This document shows, piece after piece, positions 34,495 to 46,141 of a DNA stretch of 64,000 nt; positions within the stretch are counted from its first letter, which is position 1; the number at the start of each line of letters is the position of its first letter. A program made the translations under genes and the position numbers. This stretch comes from Luzula sylvatica (lineage: Eukaryota; Streptophyta; Magnoliopsida; Poales; Juncaceae), in assembly GCA_946800325.1 (NCBI GenBank), contig OX326958.1:26514914-26578913 (forward strand), in the 5' to 3' direction. The notes beneath the pieces were generated by a model that was not told where the DNA came from, did no database searches, and saw only the letters and a list, made by a program, of their open reading frames with translations.

Positions 34495-37144
34495 AAATTC
34501 AAGAAAAAATTCGTTGTCGAAAAATTATTAAAAAGGTTTCTCAGGGCATGATGGCTAAATTGTAGAACTTGATTTGCCATGCAGGGAACTGAACACGACC
34601 GGAGAAGCTTTGATCGCTGAATTCGAGGCAGGCTTGAAGCCTGCAGTAGAAAACTACTCGAGAAGGCTGGTGGAGTTCTACAGTCTCCGAGCACTCGAGC
34701 CCTTGTCACTCAATTTGGGCGAAAAGATTAGTAACGGAACGTTTAGCCGGTTCACTTACGACATGATGCTTGCGTGGGAGACTCCTGATTCTCGTGACGA
34801 AGCAAGCCATTCGGTTTGGATTTCTTACCTTATCGATATCTTTTCATATCCATATATAATTTTATTTTAATAAATAATTGGGTTGGTACGTGTAGGAGTG
34901 CATCGCGAAAGGAAAAGAAGACGATGGTTTGTTGAAAGAACCCCTTGCGGTAGCGAAGGACGATGGTTACGATGGCGACGACATCCCTTTGTTTTATTCT
35001 GACATGATGCCTCTCCTGGTTTGTAATTTAATTTCATTTTTATATTCATGCAATTATAATTTCTAATTTAATGTCATTCAGGTGAATGATCAGCCGAGCG
35101 TGGGAGAGGATTCGTATGTGTGGTTCGGATCTCTCTTCCCGCTAGCTTCGGATATAGTCAATGCGCGCTTCGCTTTCGAAACCATGACCGCAACCACTGC
35201 TAACAGGCTACATTATCCCGCGTACGATAGATTTCTCAAAGAAATGGACAAGTAGGCTACTTTTTTCATATTTAATTATTTTTTATTTTTTATTTCCACT
35301 CAAACATTGTATTGTGTGTGTTGTTTCTAGGTGTATCGAGTACCTGCAGCAACAGTTCGTACCAACGGGAATGAAATTATCTGATGACGAGTTTGTGTTG
35401 CACGTTGAAGGGAACTCTGGTTCTCAGAAAGTAGTACGCCATGTCGGTTCATCGAGCTCACCAGGTCCCTACTTATTTACTTTTTCTAATTATATTATTT
35501 CATCTTTTTCTTTCTATTAAAAAGATTATTTTTGTAACAAAATGCAGGTAGGATGACACTGACAAATAAGGCGTTGTACTTCGAAACGTCGGGATATATA
35601 TCTTACGAGCCGGCCATGAAGATTGATCTGTGCAGACCAGATGTGGATCACCAAGTGAAGTCCGCTTCGACTGGACCTTGGGGCGCTCCCTTGTTCGATA
35701 AAGCCGTCTCCTACCAATCTCGTGAATTGTATACTTCTAATCGTCATAGTAATTTCATATTGTTTTTAAGTATTATATTAAGGATTATCGTGTCTACTAA
35801 TTAATTGCAGATCGGAGCCTCTGATCTTGGAGTTTCCGGAAATGACGGGATCGACGAGGCGTGACCTTTGTCTGGCACTAATAAAAGAGGTTATCCTTCT
35901 CCATCGATTTATATCCATGTACAACTTAGACGCACCTCTATATCAATGGGAAATGAATTCGCGAACTATATTGGGAGTTTTAAGGCTTCACGCAGCAAGG
36001 GAAATGCTTAAAATGTCACCGCCCCCTCCTACTAGCTTCCTTATATTCGCTCTATATGAAGATGTACCGAAAGGAGATTATGTGCTTGAAGAGTTGGCGA
36101 ATAGCTTAAAACAAACATCGAAAATCACGCCGTTCAGCGCAACGAATGTATTGAGAAGATTAGATCTCCTCTCTCATCCTTGCGAACCAATTTCCATGCC
36201 GAAAATGGAACCAAGTGATCAGGAAGAACAAAGAAACAACGTGGAGTCGTTGGATACAAAAATTGGCCTGGTTAGAGGTGAAGCTAGGGAGGTTAGCATC
36301 GCCAAGGCGGGCGTAGAAGAGGTGAAAGAGGAAGGAATCAGCGATAGTCTTCTTATTCTTATTGTTAGTTCTTATTATCAAACTTTTATTTATATTATTA
36401 ATTGGCTTATTTGATGTAGCCACAAATAAGCTGTATATATTTTGTAGGGTCTGCTTCGTCCGTTACAAATCATTCAGGTGTGGTTTCGAAGGATAGTCTC
36501 GTGGGAAAGACCTGTGCTCACCAGCTTTGTTCTTACCATCGCTTTAACAATCATATACATGTGAGTAGTTCTCTTTTTAAACATAAATTTTATTTGTTGA
36601 CTAAACTTCTTGAATTATGGTTGCAGAGAAGGGATTGGTTATGCACTGTCAGCATTGCTGGGAGCTATGGCCGGAGGAATGCTCTGGGCCAGAAGGAGAA
36701 GATTGCACGAGATTTCAGAAGTAGTTATCGATGCTTCGTCTGATAAAACGACCATGGAGAATGTAGTAGAAGCCCAGCACAATCTCAACAACTTGCAAGA
36801 AATTGTTAAGAAAGCGAACATTATAATCCTCAAATTATGGTCGTTGATGGTATCAAAATCGCCGAAGGTTCGTACCGCCATCATTTCGAAAATGTAGTCA
36901 CGTGAATTAAACGTAACTTGTATTGTTTTGCGTTGTGCAGCATACAGACAGGGTTATTTGGATCATGATTGGATTTGCAGTGGTGTTTGCTGCGGTGCCG
37001 TTCAAGTACATATTGATGGGACTGGTTGTGGGTTTGTTTATGGCGAATATAAGCATGTCAAAGTCAATGTCGAATCCTCAGGGAGGGAGACGTTTGAGGG
37101 AGTGGTGGGACTCCATTCCTGTCGTTTCAGTTCACACCGTGTGA
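34368..37144 (+). CDS. DUF639 family membrane protein
   Basis: Ten exons (34368-34450, 34585-34813, 34896-35018, 35082-35251, 35331-35464, 35548-35728, 35811-36363, 36448-36560, 36627-36867, 36941-37144) give 676 residues, close to the ~690 of Arabidopsis DUF639 proteins. Family landmarks: start MASM..., NSLLRRCAQ, SRFTYDMMLAWE, DIPLFYSDMMPLLV, LHYPAYDRFLKEMDKC, DDEFVLHVEG, LTNKALYFET. Three to four hydrophobic segments lie near residues 510-550 and 614-646, so the C-terminal third is membrane-embedded. Biochemical role is unknown. All junctions are GT-AG and in phase. Intron 1 starts GTCTCTCT inside a ~40-base CT run, leaving a weak donor. Head-to-head with FIP2. Confidence 0.94.
34451..34490. 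repeat. (CT)19 microsatellite at the start of DUF639 intron 1
   Basis: The run begins at the splice donor itself: exon 1 ends CGCCCA and the intron begins GTCTCTCT. The acceptor is GCAG at 34581-34584. Confidence 0.97.
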
Positions 37145-38800
37145 CCGTTTCATCTCAAGCCCGAAGGGCGAAATATGGGGTTAGTTGCTTGTTTGATTTA
37201 CGTAAGTAAGATGAAATAAAAGTTTGATGATGAATGCTGCTTTGAGATTTTTTGGATGCGTCTTTTTTACTAATCGTATTTGTTGGCAAATCTGTTTTGG
37301 TTTTTTTGAGCTCTGATTTTTAGTTTTTGACATTCTGCTTGTTTGGGTGGTTAATTTGTTATCGTACATGTGAGTAGATTTTTTGTTAAATTTAGAGAAG
37401 TTTCTAAAAGGTTTTTAAAGTACTTGGTGAAATCTTTATTTAACTAATTAGTAATTACTTGGCTCCTAACTGGAGTTTACAAATTTAAGCCGAGTCTCGA
37501 AAATACTTATCCCTGATGGGTTCGGGATTGGATCCGGTCTGAAAATTTTAGGAAAGCCAAATTATATTAGGAATCCAAACCAAATTGACTTGTATAGTGT
37601 TGTTTGAACTTGACGAATTTGAATCCAAATAGATTTCTTATTTGTTGATTTCGGCTTGTTTTATTCAGTCTTTACTTGTTATAAATAGATAAAACTTCTA
37701 TCCGAAATCAATCTTAACCAAATCCGAACTGAGCTAATCTGTCAAGTTGAGTTAATCCGAACGCAATCTCTACTAGTAGCAGGAAATCAATATATGAATA
37801 TCAGAAAATTACGATTAGTTGCAGGAAACCAATATATGACTATCAGAATTGTATTATTTCTTAGGAAATTTTATAATTGTCATATTTATTTCTTAGTCTT
37901 AATATGTCAAGTTAAGTTTGCGAAATACAAGATATACAAGATACGGTTCGGAAAAATATGTTTGTCACTTCTAAATTCTCTTGTATCAATTTAGTCTATT
38001 TACTTTATACTTGTTTGATACATAATCACGTATTAAATTATATTTATTTATTATTTATTCATTTAACACGAAATGATAAAATATCACATCATTAATACGT
38101 TGGCTCAATAGTGGTCGGGTAATTATACCGTGTTCCCGAGTCATATGTTTTTTAATTATATATTAATTAAATGTTAATGGAATGTCTTTTGTTTAATCAT
38201 CATGTTAATTAACTGATATATTGCATGTGCTCGAGAATCTCAGGAGCACAGTTAGTTCGATCAATCACATCAAGAGGCCAGGAGTACATGCATAACTAGT
38301 TTTCTTTTTATTTTGAATATATGAGAGAAAGTTCATATGTTTTTCGTCCATTGATTTTAATAAGATTTGAATTCATAATTTTTCAACACTCAACAAACTG
38401 GGGCTCATTGGCCATGCATAACTAGCTAATATAATGATATTTAGTTTCTAACTTCTTCGTGGGTCACATAATGTATATTTTTGTCTTAAATATTTTCTTA
38501 ACTTAAATCACAAAATCCTACCTAAAAATCAACTACATTTTATACCTCAGTTTCACATCACAACATGTGCATTTTCTGTTATTTTAGCCCCCAACGAATA
38601 GTGCATTTGCAGCTTTATCGACCTTATTCGAGCCATGTCTCTACGAGTTCTTCTGACTCGCTATAGAATAGTTTTAGAGCAACAACTTGGTCATTCCTTA
38701 GTTTACGCCTCTCTGAAAAGATTTGGGTCTTGCGGAGAAAATAACTCGTTCATTCTTTCACGAGGCTCTATATAAACGTTATTTGGCTTGAGTGAGGAGC
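37145..38800. other. AT-rich intergenic region after DUF639
   Basis: 3' flank of DUF639 then AT-rich sequence. At 38115-38270 a MITE-like stretch (GGGTAATTATACCGTGTTCC ... GAGAATCTCAGGAGC) resembles one half of the element at 23596. No gene. Confidence 0.4.
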
Positions 38801-38937
38801 GGGCGTGTTGTGGCTCTCTGCCATTGCATTGACATCATCGAGAAAATCCTCCCTCGGAATAAACACTCGCCTCGGCAGGGTACTTGGGTAGTCGCGCACA
38901 ATGATGTACTCCTTGACGGTTGGAAAAAACATTAATG
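38798..38937 (-). pseudogene. Orphan coding-like fragment of unknown origin
   Basis: On the minus strand about 47 codons are open with coding-like composition (KEYIIVRDYPSTLPRRVF, IPREDFLDDVNAM, AESHNTPAPHSSQ), GC-richer than the surroundings. A stop follows near 38775. No start codon, splice context or family recognised. Possibly an exon of a decayed or captured gene; I do not assign a function. Confidence 0.3.
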
Positions 38938-40296
38938 AACATTACCCATTTGTATCCTTAATTTCTTAGTTATCTTGGATGAAAGAAGAAAGGAGGACTA
39001 GTTGATTAATTGCTTGGTTAAAGATTGTTTGGTTGGTTGGTTGAAGGTGGAATTTTTAAGAATTTAAATCGAGAGTATATATGAATTCCCAAAAGATAGC
39101 ATGGCTAAGCTGTTATTTTTGGGGGGTAGAACGTTTTATTTTACTAAATTTGGCATGCTTTTCATTTTTTGAATTTGAGTGATTGCAAATAATGTTCGAA
39201 AATAAACTACTTATTTAAGCATGTTAATTAATTGTTTGTCGAAAGGAAAATTATATTCTTCCTCAAGATTTCAACAGAACACCCTTAATTTCCTAATTAA
39301 TCTACTTGAGTAACATGATAGTTACAAAAAAATACATATTTATATTTTTTAAAGGCTAATTCAAAATATTATTTCGGATGGATAATTATATATCACATAA
39401 TAATTAATCATACGACATGTGTTAATTATCGTGTTGATTAAGTGGATTAATTAGGATATGAGGATGTCAATTGTTATGTTGTAATCGTATGCCCTCCCGT
39501 GGAAAATAACAAACGTGGATTTAATTTTAGACGAAAGAAATGGAATTCGAATCATGCAATTACATACAAGTTTATCTTAATCTTAAAATTAATTCATTTT
39601 TAGTTTAATTAATTCATTTGATTATTTTGACAAATATAAACAACAATATTATCATATGATTTAGATATAATACCATGAATTCGGAAAAACAAAGAAATTA
39701 TACATAATACTATTGAAATTAATATTTTCTTAAAATTATGCATTTTGTGTATTTATGTAATAATAAATTAGTGCGAAAGATAGTGTATGTATTGATAAAG
39801 ATTAAGTTGTCATGTAAAGATATCTTATCCAAACAAATAAATAAATGTATGTGAGAATGTGCATGTGAATTTATAAATATAAATTATCTCCTAAGTTGTA
39901 AGTGACAGAATATTGAGTAAAAAAATAAAGTAATTAATGTTGAAAACAATCTCATTCTTGTATCAAAGATTGTATATTTCAATTTGGAAAATTATACTTC
40001 TCCCCCCAAAATCACCCTACAAATCGTGATGGAGTAAGCATGACATCACTTTGTCATGCTTACTCTTTCATGCCCCCAATTTGCACCCCAATCGAGTTCC
40101 AATTAATTTTTAACTCAAATTTTTGATAATTTTAATTGAAATTTAATTCATGGCACCATTCATTAGTTTAATTAGAAGATAATTAATTATAAATTAATTA
40201 ATGGAGAATTTAATTGGAGAAGAGTTGGGTGTAAATTGGGGGTCCATTTCACCCCACTTTCATTGGAATTTGCATCACGAAAGGGGTGGTGAAGTG
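38938..40296. other. AT-rich intergenic region
   Basis: No gene. At 39240-39500 complementary TCCTAATTAATCTACTTGA / AAGTGGATTAATTAGGA blocks suggest another TTAATTAA-rich MITE with unclear borders. Confidence 0.4.
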
Positions 40297-40335
40297 TGTG
40301 TGTGTGGGTGTGTGTGTGTGTGTGGTGTGTGTGGT

Positions 40336-40373
<38 letters not shown>

Positions 40374-40401
40374 GGGTGTGTGTGTGTGTGTGTGTGTGTG
40401 T
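40297..40401. repeat. (GT)n - G37 - (GT)n compound repeat
   Basis: A 37-base uninterrupted G run at 40336-40372 lies inside GT dinucleotide repeats (about 40297-40335 and 40373-40401). The G run can form multiple quadruplexes and the GT tracts Z-DNA. Glycine-rich open frames through it are artefacts. Confidence 0.95.
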
Positions 40402-40696
40402 AGACCCTTTGATTGTTTATATCATTATTTTTTGGATGAAATGGTTTATATCATTATTATCCAAATCTATTCATTCTCTGTCCGTAATTTTTTTTCTTCA
40501 TTGCAGTTTTTTAATATTTTTTGTTATTGATCCCCAATTTTAAACCAACAATTATCTCCAATATAAATTAAATTAAATCCAAACCTAAAATATCAACAAA
40601 TACTTGGGTCAGTTTTCTACATTTTGGAAAACTACGTACATAATTATCTAAATTGACGTTGGTACGTTCGTACAAATGTAAGGACAATAGATTGTT
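40402..40696. other. Intergenic, nothing seen
   Basis: AT-rich sequence without recognisable features. Confidence 0.4.
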
Positions 40697-41385
40697 GGAG
40701 CATTTCTGCATATAACCTCTTTTAGAATAAAAATTCAAAAACTAACCCTCTTTTCGAAAATATTCCAAAAATAACCCCTTTCGGGTTTTTAAATCTAACT
40801 GCTACAGTATTTCGGGTTTTTAAATCTTGCCGCTACAGTGTTTTGGAAAAAAAATTATTCTCCTTCAAAATGTACCCACCGAATTCTCCATTATTTAACT
40901 ATTACATTTAATTAACGTGATAATTACAACATATCATTAAATATTAACTAATATTTATTCCAATTTATTCTAATTTATGAATTCGAATAAATATTAATTA
41001 TGTATTAAGTTAATAACTAACATCATAATTAATATTTCAATAATAGAGAATTCGGTGGGTACATTTGAATTCATAAATATTAATTTTATTGTTAGCTATT
41101 AACTTAATACATAATTAATATTTATTCGAATTCATGAATTGGAATAAATATTAGTTAATATTTAATGATATGTTGTAATTATCACGTTAATTAAATGTAA
41201 TAGATAAATAATGGAGAATTCGGTGGGTACATTTTGAAGGAGAATAAATTTTTTTTTTCTCTCAAAACCCGAAAGGGGTTATTTTTGGAATATTTGCGAA
41301 AAAGAGGTTATTTTTGGAATATTTTCGAAAAGGGAGTTAGTTTTTGAATTTTTATTCTAAAAAGGGCTACATGCAGAAATGCTCC
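40697..41385. mobile_element. Fold-back element with ~300-bp inverted repeats
   Basis: GGAGCATTTCTGCAT at the left mirrors ATGCAGAAATGCTCC at the right, and complementarity continues almost to the centre (AAATGTACCCACCGAATTCTC versus its reverse complement at 41215-41235, then AATTCGAATAAATATTAA). Flanks share ATTGTT (6 of 9 positions), a possible decayed 9-bp duplication. No coding capacity. A second copy enters at 63845. Confidence 0.85.
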
Positions 41386-41871
41386 TATTGTTTGTCCTCT
41401 TTTAAACAAAATGAATAAATAAATTGGACAAAGCTCAATAAATGAACACAAATTAATCTAATATTAGTCCATTGATAATCATTGTAACGTATATAAATTA
41501 TATAATATAATATATTCATTCACTGTAATAATTTATGCAAGTCTATAAATATATCCTCAAATAAAATGTGAATATAATAAATATCCCGAGAAATGATAGG
41601 CACCCAGCAATTATAAACCCCCAACCACCACGCACAGGTATAATTGTAAACTTATTAATGGGTAATTAATGCAATGATAATCAAATTAGGAAAATTACTA
41701 CCCAATTAAGGAGTGTATGGAGTGCGGGTACAGTGCGTGTTTTTATGTGCGTGGTGCACAGATTAATTGAAATATCCCTACTTGATGAAATATCCCTACT
41801 TGGAATATAAAACTCGAGTTGAGAACAAAAATAAATTAAATACTTTCCTAAATTTGTTACAATTGTTTTTA

Positions 41872-42612
41872 GGGGGATTTACATATTTGCCCTTTCTTAA
41901 ACTTAAAATTACATATTTACCCTTCTTAAAATTAAAATATCATATTTACCCTTTCGTAAATCTAAAATATCATATTTACCCTTTCATAAATCTAAAATAT
42001 CATATTTACCCAAAAATTAAAAACCATCCAATTTCTCCGTTAAAATTAACGGTCAACTGTTTTACCATTTACATATTTACCCTTCTAAAAATCCAAAATA
42101 TCATATTTACCTTTTCAAAAATAAAAATATCATATTTACTCAAAAAATATAACAATGTAATCTCATAGATAACAATATAAACACTACATGAATAAAATTC
42201 CAAAAAATAATCATTCTACTAATCTCAAATGACAAAAACAAAAATGTAAAAAATATAGCTTCATTGCAAAAATATTACCATAACTAAAATATTATTAAAT
42301 TGTAGCACGTGATTTCTTCTTGTCGAGTGAGTAAGGGTATGTATGTTATTTTTATCATTGAGAGGATAAATATGATATTGTTATTTTTAAAGGGGTAAAT
42401 ATGATATTTTGGATTAGAAAGGTAAATATGCAAAGGGTAAAATAGTAATTTTAAATGTTAACCGTTAACTTTAACGGATAAATTGGATGGTTTTTAATTT
42501 TTCGCCAAATATGATATTTTAGATTTATGAAAGGGTAAATATGATATTTTAATTTTAAGAAGGATAAATATGTAATTTTATGTTTAACAAAGGGTAAATA
42601 TGTAAATCTCCC
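41872..42612. mobile_element. MULE-type MITE with 9-bp target duplication
   Basis: TTGTTTTTA is repeated exactly at 41863-41871 and 42613-42621. The ends GGGGGATTTACATATTTGCC and, inverted, GGGAGATTTACATATTTACC start ~270-bp imperfect inverted repeats made of ATCATATTTACCCTTT units. An ACCGTTAACTTTAACGG-type core lies in both arms. No coding sequence; the repeat-driven open frame near its left end is an artefact. Confidence 0.9.
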
Positions 42613-42621
42613 TTGTTTTTA

Positions 42622-43205
42622 AGTACTTTACTCAATTTCGTACAAAACTTCTTTTTAAATACTTTTCTCAAAATTTGTAGAAAAATATTTTTTTAAATAC
42701 TTTTCTCAAATTTTATAAAACAACCTATATTTTTTTAAATACTTTTCTCAAATTTAATAGAAAATTAATTTTGAATACTTATTCCAAAATTATTAGGAAA
42801 ATATTTTTTCAATACTTTTCCAAAATACATTACAAAAAAAAAATTAAAAACTTTTCTCAGATTTCTTAAAAAAAGTATTTTAAATATTTTTCTCAAATTT
42901 CTTAGAAATATTATGTAAATAGAATACTACTTCTCAAATTTCTTAGAATTTTTTTTCTCAAATTTCGAAGAAAAATACTTTTTAAATACTTATCTCAAAT
43001 TTCTAAGAATAAAATTTCATAAATACTTTTCCTAAATTCTTATAAAACATTTAATGTCCTTTCCTAAAATTTCTGAGAATTTTCTTTAAATACTTTTCTC
43101 AAAGTTCAAATGTTTTTAAATACTTTTCTCAAAGTTCAAATGTTTTTAAATACTTATATAAGGTTTTTTACCAAATTTTTTTTTAAAATAGCTTTCTCAT
43201 AGTTC
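42622..43205. repeat. Minisatellite, AAATACTTTTCTCAAATTTCT-like unit
   Basis: About 15 degenerate units of 30-42 bp, each with ACTTTTCTCAAA followed by TTTCTTAGAAA-like sequence. Two adjacent 30-bp copies near 43083-43145 are identical, so the array was recently active. Confidence 0.85.
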
Positions 43206-44260
43206 TTAGAAATTCTTTCAAAATGATAGATAACATTTGAAAGTTTTTAAAGGTACAGTTTCCAAGGTATTTTTTTTCCAAGAATAATATCGTTTGGACA
43301 AATGGTATTTTTTTTCAAAGAATGATCACGAGATTTGTTTTTGAAAATTTAAACAAGTTGATAAAAAAAATACATCCAAAAAATAGTAGTTACTATTAAC
43401 ATGACTATTCTTTTCGTGTTGTCATTTTCTGCCAAAGTAGTACTTATTAACATAACTTTTTTATTCTGTAATCATTTTACTAATCAATTCTTAAAAGATA
43501 AATTGGAAGCAAATGTATTATACAAATAGTAGTAATTATGAACATGATTATTTTTGTGTAGTTATTTTTGTCGAAGTGCTAAAAAACCCTAAATATATCA
43601 ACATGAATCAGAATTATCAATTAGGCTGGGTAAAAAGAATAAACGAAGAAGACTCATTTATTTTTCATTTTATTGATGTCAATAAAATTTGAACACACAA
43701 CCTTTCATAATATATGAATTTTCGCGTCTCACACTCGTTCAACTAGATTACGAACTCATTGGCATGAAATTGGACTGGGTGACTAATCAATTCTTCGAAG
43801 AGAGAAGTGCTAGATAATCTCGCACGAAACAAATCACAACTACATGATAAATTATCGATGGATTGTCTTGATCAGAAATGTGGCGTGAAATTGCTTTTGG
43901 ACGAAGTGTTCATTTCACATTTATTCTCGATGACATCAAGATTAATACGGAAAATCTGGTTAATTATTATGGGTTAAATATTCCAATTTGCATTGTTGTA
44001 TGAAATTATCATTTAGAGTAATAGACGGATATTTTATGAAAGCATTGAAAAATTAAGATATATTTTACCTGTATTTAACATAAAAATCAAAAGTTTTTCT
44101 GATATGATTAGCGTTTATAATTTTTGTTCAGTTTATTGAATTTGTTTTTATATGCTTATTAGTTATTAATTAGGGAAATTTATACAAGTATTTGATGCTG
44201 GTATGTTTGACGAATATTAGATTTTATCTATTATAACATTTTATTATATATATAAGTATT
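43206..44260. other. AT-rich intergenic region
   Basis: No gene or repeat family recognised. Confidence 0.4.
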
Positions 44261-44521
44261 GGGGAGTTCTATCATACACCATTTTACAAGGGTATTTTGG
44301 GTATTTTAACAATTAATTATATTTGTAAAAATGTGTATCATAAAATTTATCTTTTGTGGAAATTTTTGTTTAAATGAACAATAAAAAATTCCAATTTAGT
44401 TAAACATTAATTGATAAATATATTTGATATCTTACCTTAAATATTCATAAATGGATAATTACTCCAAATATCCTTGAAAATTGGTATATGATAAGGAAAG
44501 GGGTGTATGATAGAAGTCCCC
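44261..44521. mobile_element. 261-bp MITE with 9-bp target duplication
   Basis: ATAAGTATT is repeated exactly at 44252-44260 and 44522-44530. The ends GGGGAGTTCTATCATACACC and, inverted, GGGGACTTCTATCATACACC form a ~20-bp terminal inverted repeat with one mismatch. The interior is AT-rich without coding capacity. The 9-bp duplication suggests Mutator-type mobilisation. Confidence 0.9.
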
Positions 44522-45248
44522 ATAAGTATTTGATGTTTGGTCGTAAATATTTAAACATTTAAATTATAAAAAATGTCTCTTGATACATTGCATGATGTAA
44601 GACTTGTGAAACTTGGTGAAATCATCAACGAAAAGAATCCACCTTCAAAAATAAAAATTCCATGTGTTTAACGTGTTTTATGATTTTATTAATACATAGT
44701 TGTGTCCCCTTGATATTAAAAAAGAAAATATTGCTTCTTCCCTCAAAAAAAGTCTTAATACTTACTAATTAATCTCTAGATTCCTAAGATATTAAACAAA
44801 ATTACCATTTGTTGAGATTTTTATGGGGGACAAACATCACCACACCATTAACAAATATAAATTTATCTTTATAAGAGGGCAGGAATGCACACATGAAAAG
44901 ATGAAATAAGAACATACAATGCATCATGATTAAAAAATCCCAAATTATCATCGTAGGAGCCGGTTTTTCTGGTAAGTAAATTTATGTTTTACTTTTTCTT
45001 TTTTTTTAAATTTCTTATTGTGAATAAATACTTTCTCAGGAATATCAGCTGAGAAGACACTTTCGGATGCCGGGTTTACAGATTTTATCATTCTCGAGGG
45101 GACTGATCGCATTGGAGGCCGCATTCGCAAGGCAAAATTCGCCGGAATCGATGTAGAGCTAGGAGCGAATTGGGTCGAAGGGGTTAAAGGTTATGAAATG
45201 GTTCGAAAGAACCCAATTTGGAAGATGGTTCAAGAGCTTGAGCTCAAA

Positions 45249-45656
45249 CCACGGAAACGGCAGATCATCTATTCGTATCCTGCACATTTGCACAGCAATG
45301 CTATGAAAAAGTACAAGTAAAGACTCATCCGAATGAAAACATGCAAGTGAACTGGGAACGTATTCATAAACGATCTAAGACAAAAAACAAAAAAGACGAC
45401 GACATTGAAGAAATGATTAAATGGGCGGCAACAGTCTGGTCGATTTGGAAGGAAAGGAACAATCGTATCTTCAAAAGAAAAGCTAAGATGCCTATCCTAT
45501 TGCTTCAGGAAATAACGGACCTATTTAATTTTTGGAAACTAGGTTAGGATCTTTAGCAAGATGTTTAATGTAATACTTGTAAAACTACTTAATATTAATA
45601 AAGAACTCCGAATGAGCACGATTCGTGCTCTAGGTTCTTCTCAAAAAAAAAAAAAA
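45249..45656 (+). mobile_element. 5'-truncated LINE inserted in the polyamine oxidase exon
   Basis: Bounded by a 15-17 bp perfect target duplication (AAGAGCTTGAGCTCAAA at 45232-45248 and 45657-45673) and ending in a ~16-base poly-A. Its frame at 45341-45547 reads the usual C-terminal end of a plant L1-type ORF2 (WAATVWSIWKERNNRIFK ... FWKLG stop), followed by a ~100-bp 3' UTR with AATAAAG. Only the last ~400 bases of the element are present. The exact duplication means the insertion is young. Confidence 0.95.
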
Positions 45657-45757
45657 AAGAGCTTGAGCTCAAAATCTTCAAGTCAGACTATTCAAACTTA
45701 TCGTCCAATACTTACAAGAAAAAGTAAATAATTAATAATTGTTACCTTTCTTATTAT

Positions 45758-46141
45758 GGCAGAATTTCATGTGTGTCCCTACAAAATCATATAATTTCAC
45801 GTATACCCCTATAAAACGTGAAATATCATGAATACCCCTACAAAACTACTAAAATTTCAAGAATGTCATTTTTGTTAGATTTCAGTTAATTATCACGTTA
45901 GATTACTGCTAATTCGTGCCTTTTCGATTTTTTCGACATAAATTTTATTCCTTATTTAGATAAGGGTAAAATAGGAAAAGCAAAATTTAGCGATAATTTT
46001 AACGGATAATTAACAAAAATCTAACAAAAAGGGTATCCATGAAGTTATAATAATTTTGTAGAGATATTCATGATATTTCATGCTTTGTAGGGGTATACGT
46101 GAAATTGTGGAGCTTTGTAGGGGTACGTATGAAATTTGGCC
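45758..46141. mobile_element. MITE in intron 2 of the polyamine oxidase gene
   Basis: The ends GGCAGAATTTCAT and, inverted, GGCCAAATTTCAT lead into ~150-bp inverted repeats (AATTTCACGTATACCCCTA on both arms; TTGTTAGATTT near the centre). Flanking 9-mers TCTTATTAT and TTCTATTAT match at 7 positions. It begins only 34 bp after exon 2 and is non-coding. Confidence 0.8.

Noticed and set aside
40201..40543. Gly/Val/Cys-rich frames through the G37 run
   Set aside because: Pure product of GT and G repeats; no gene.
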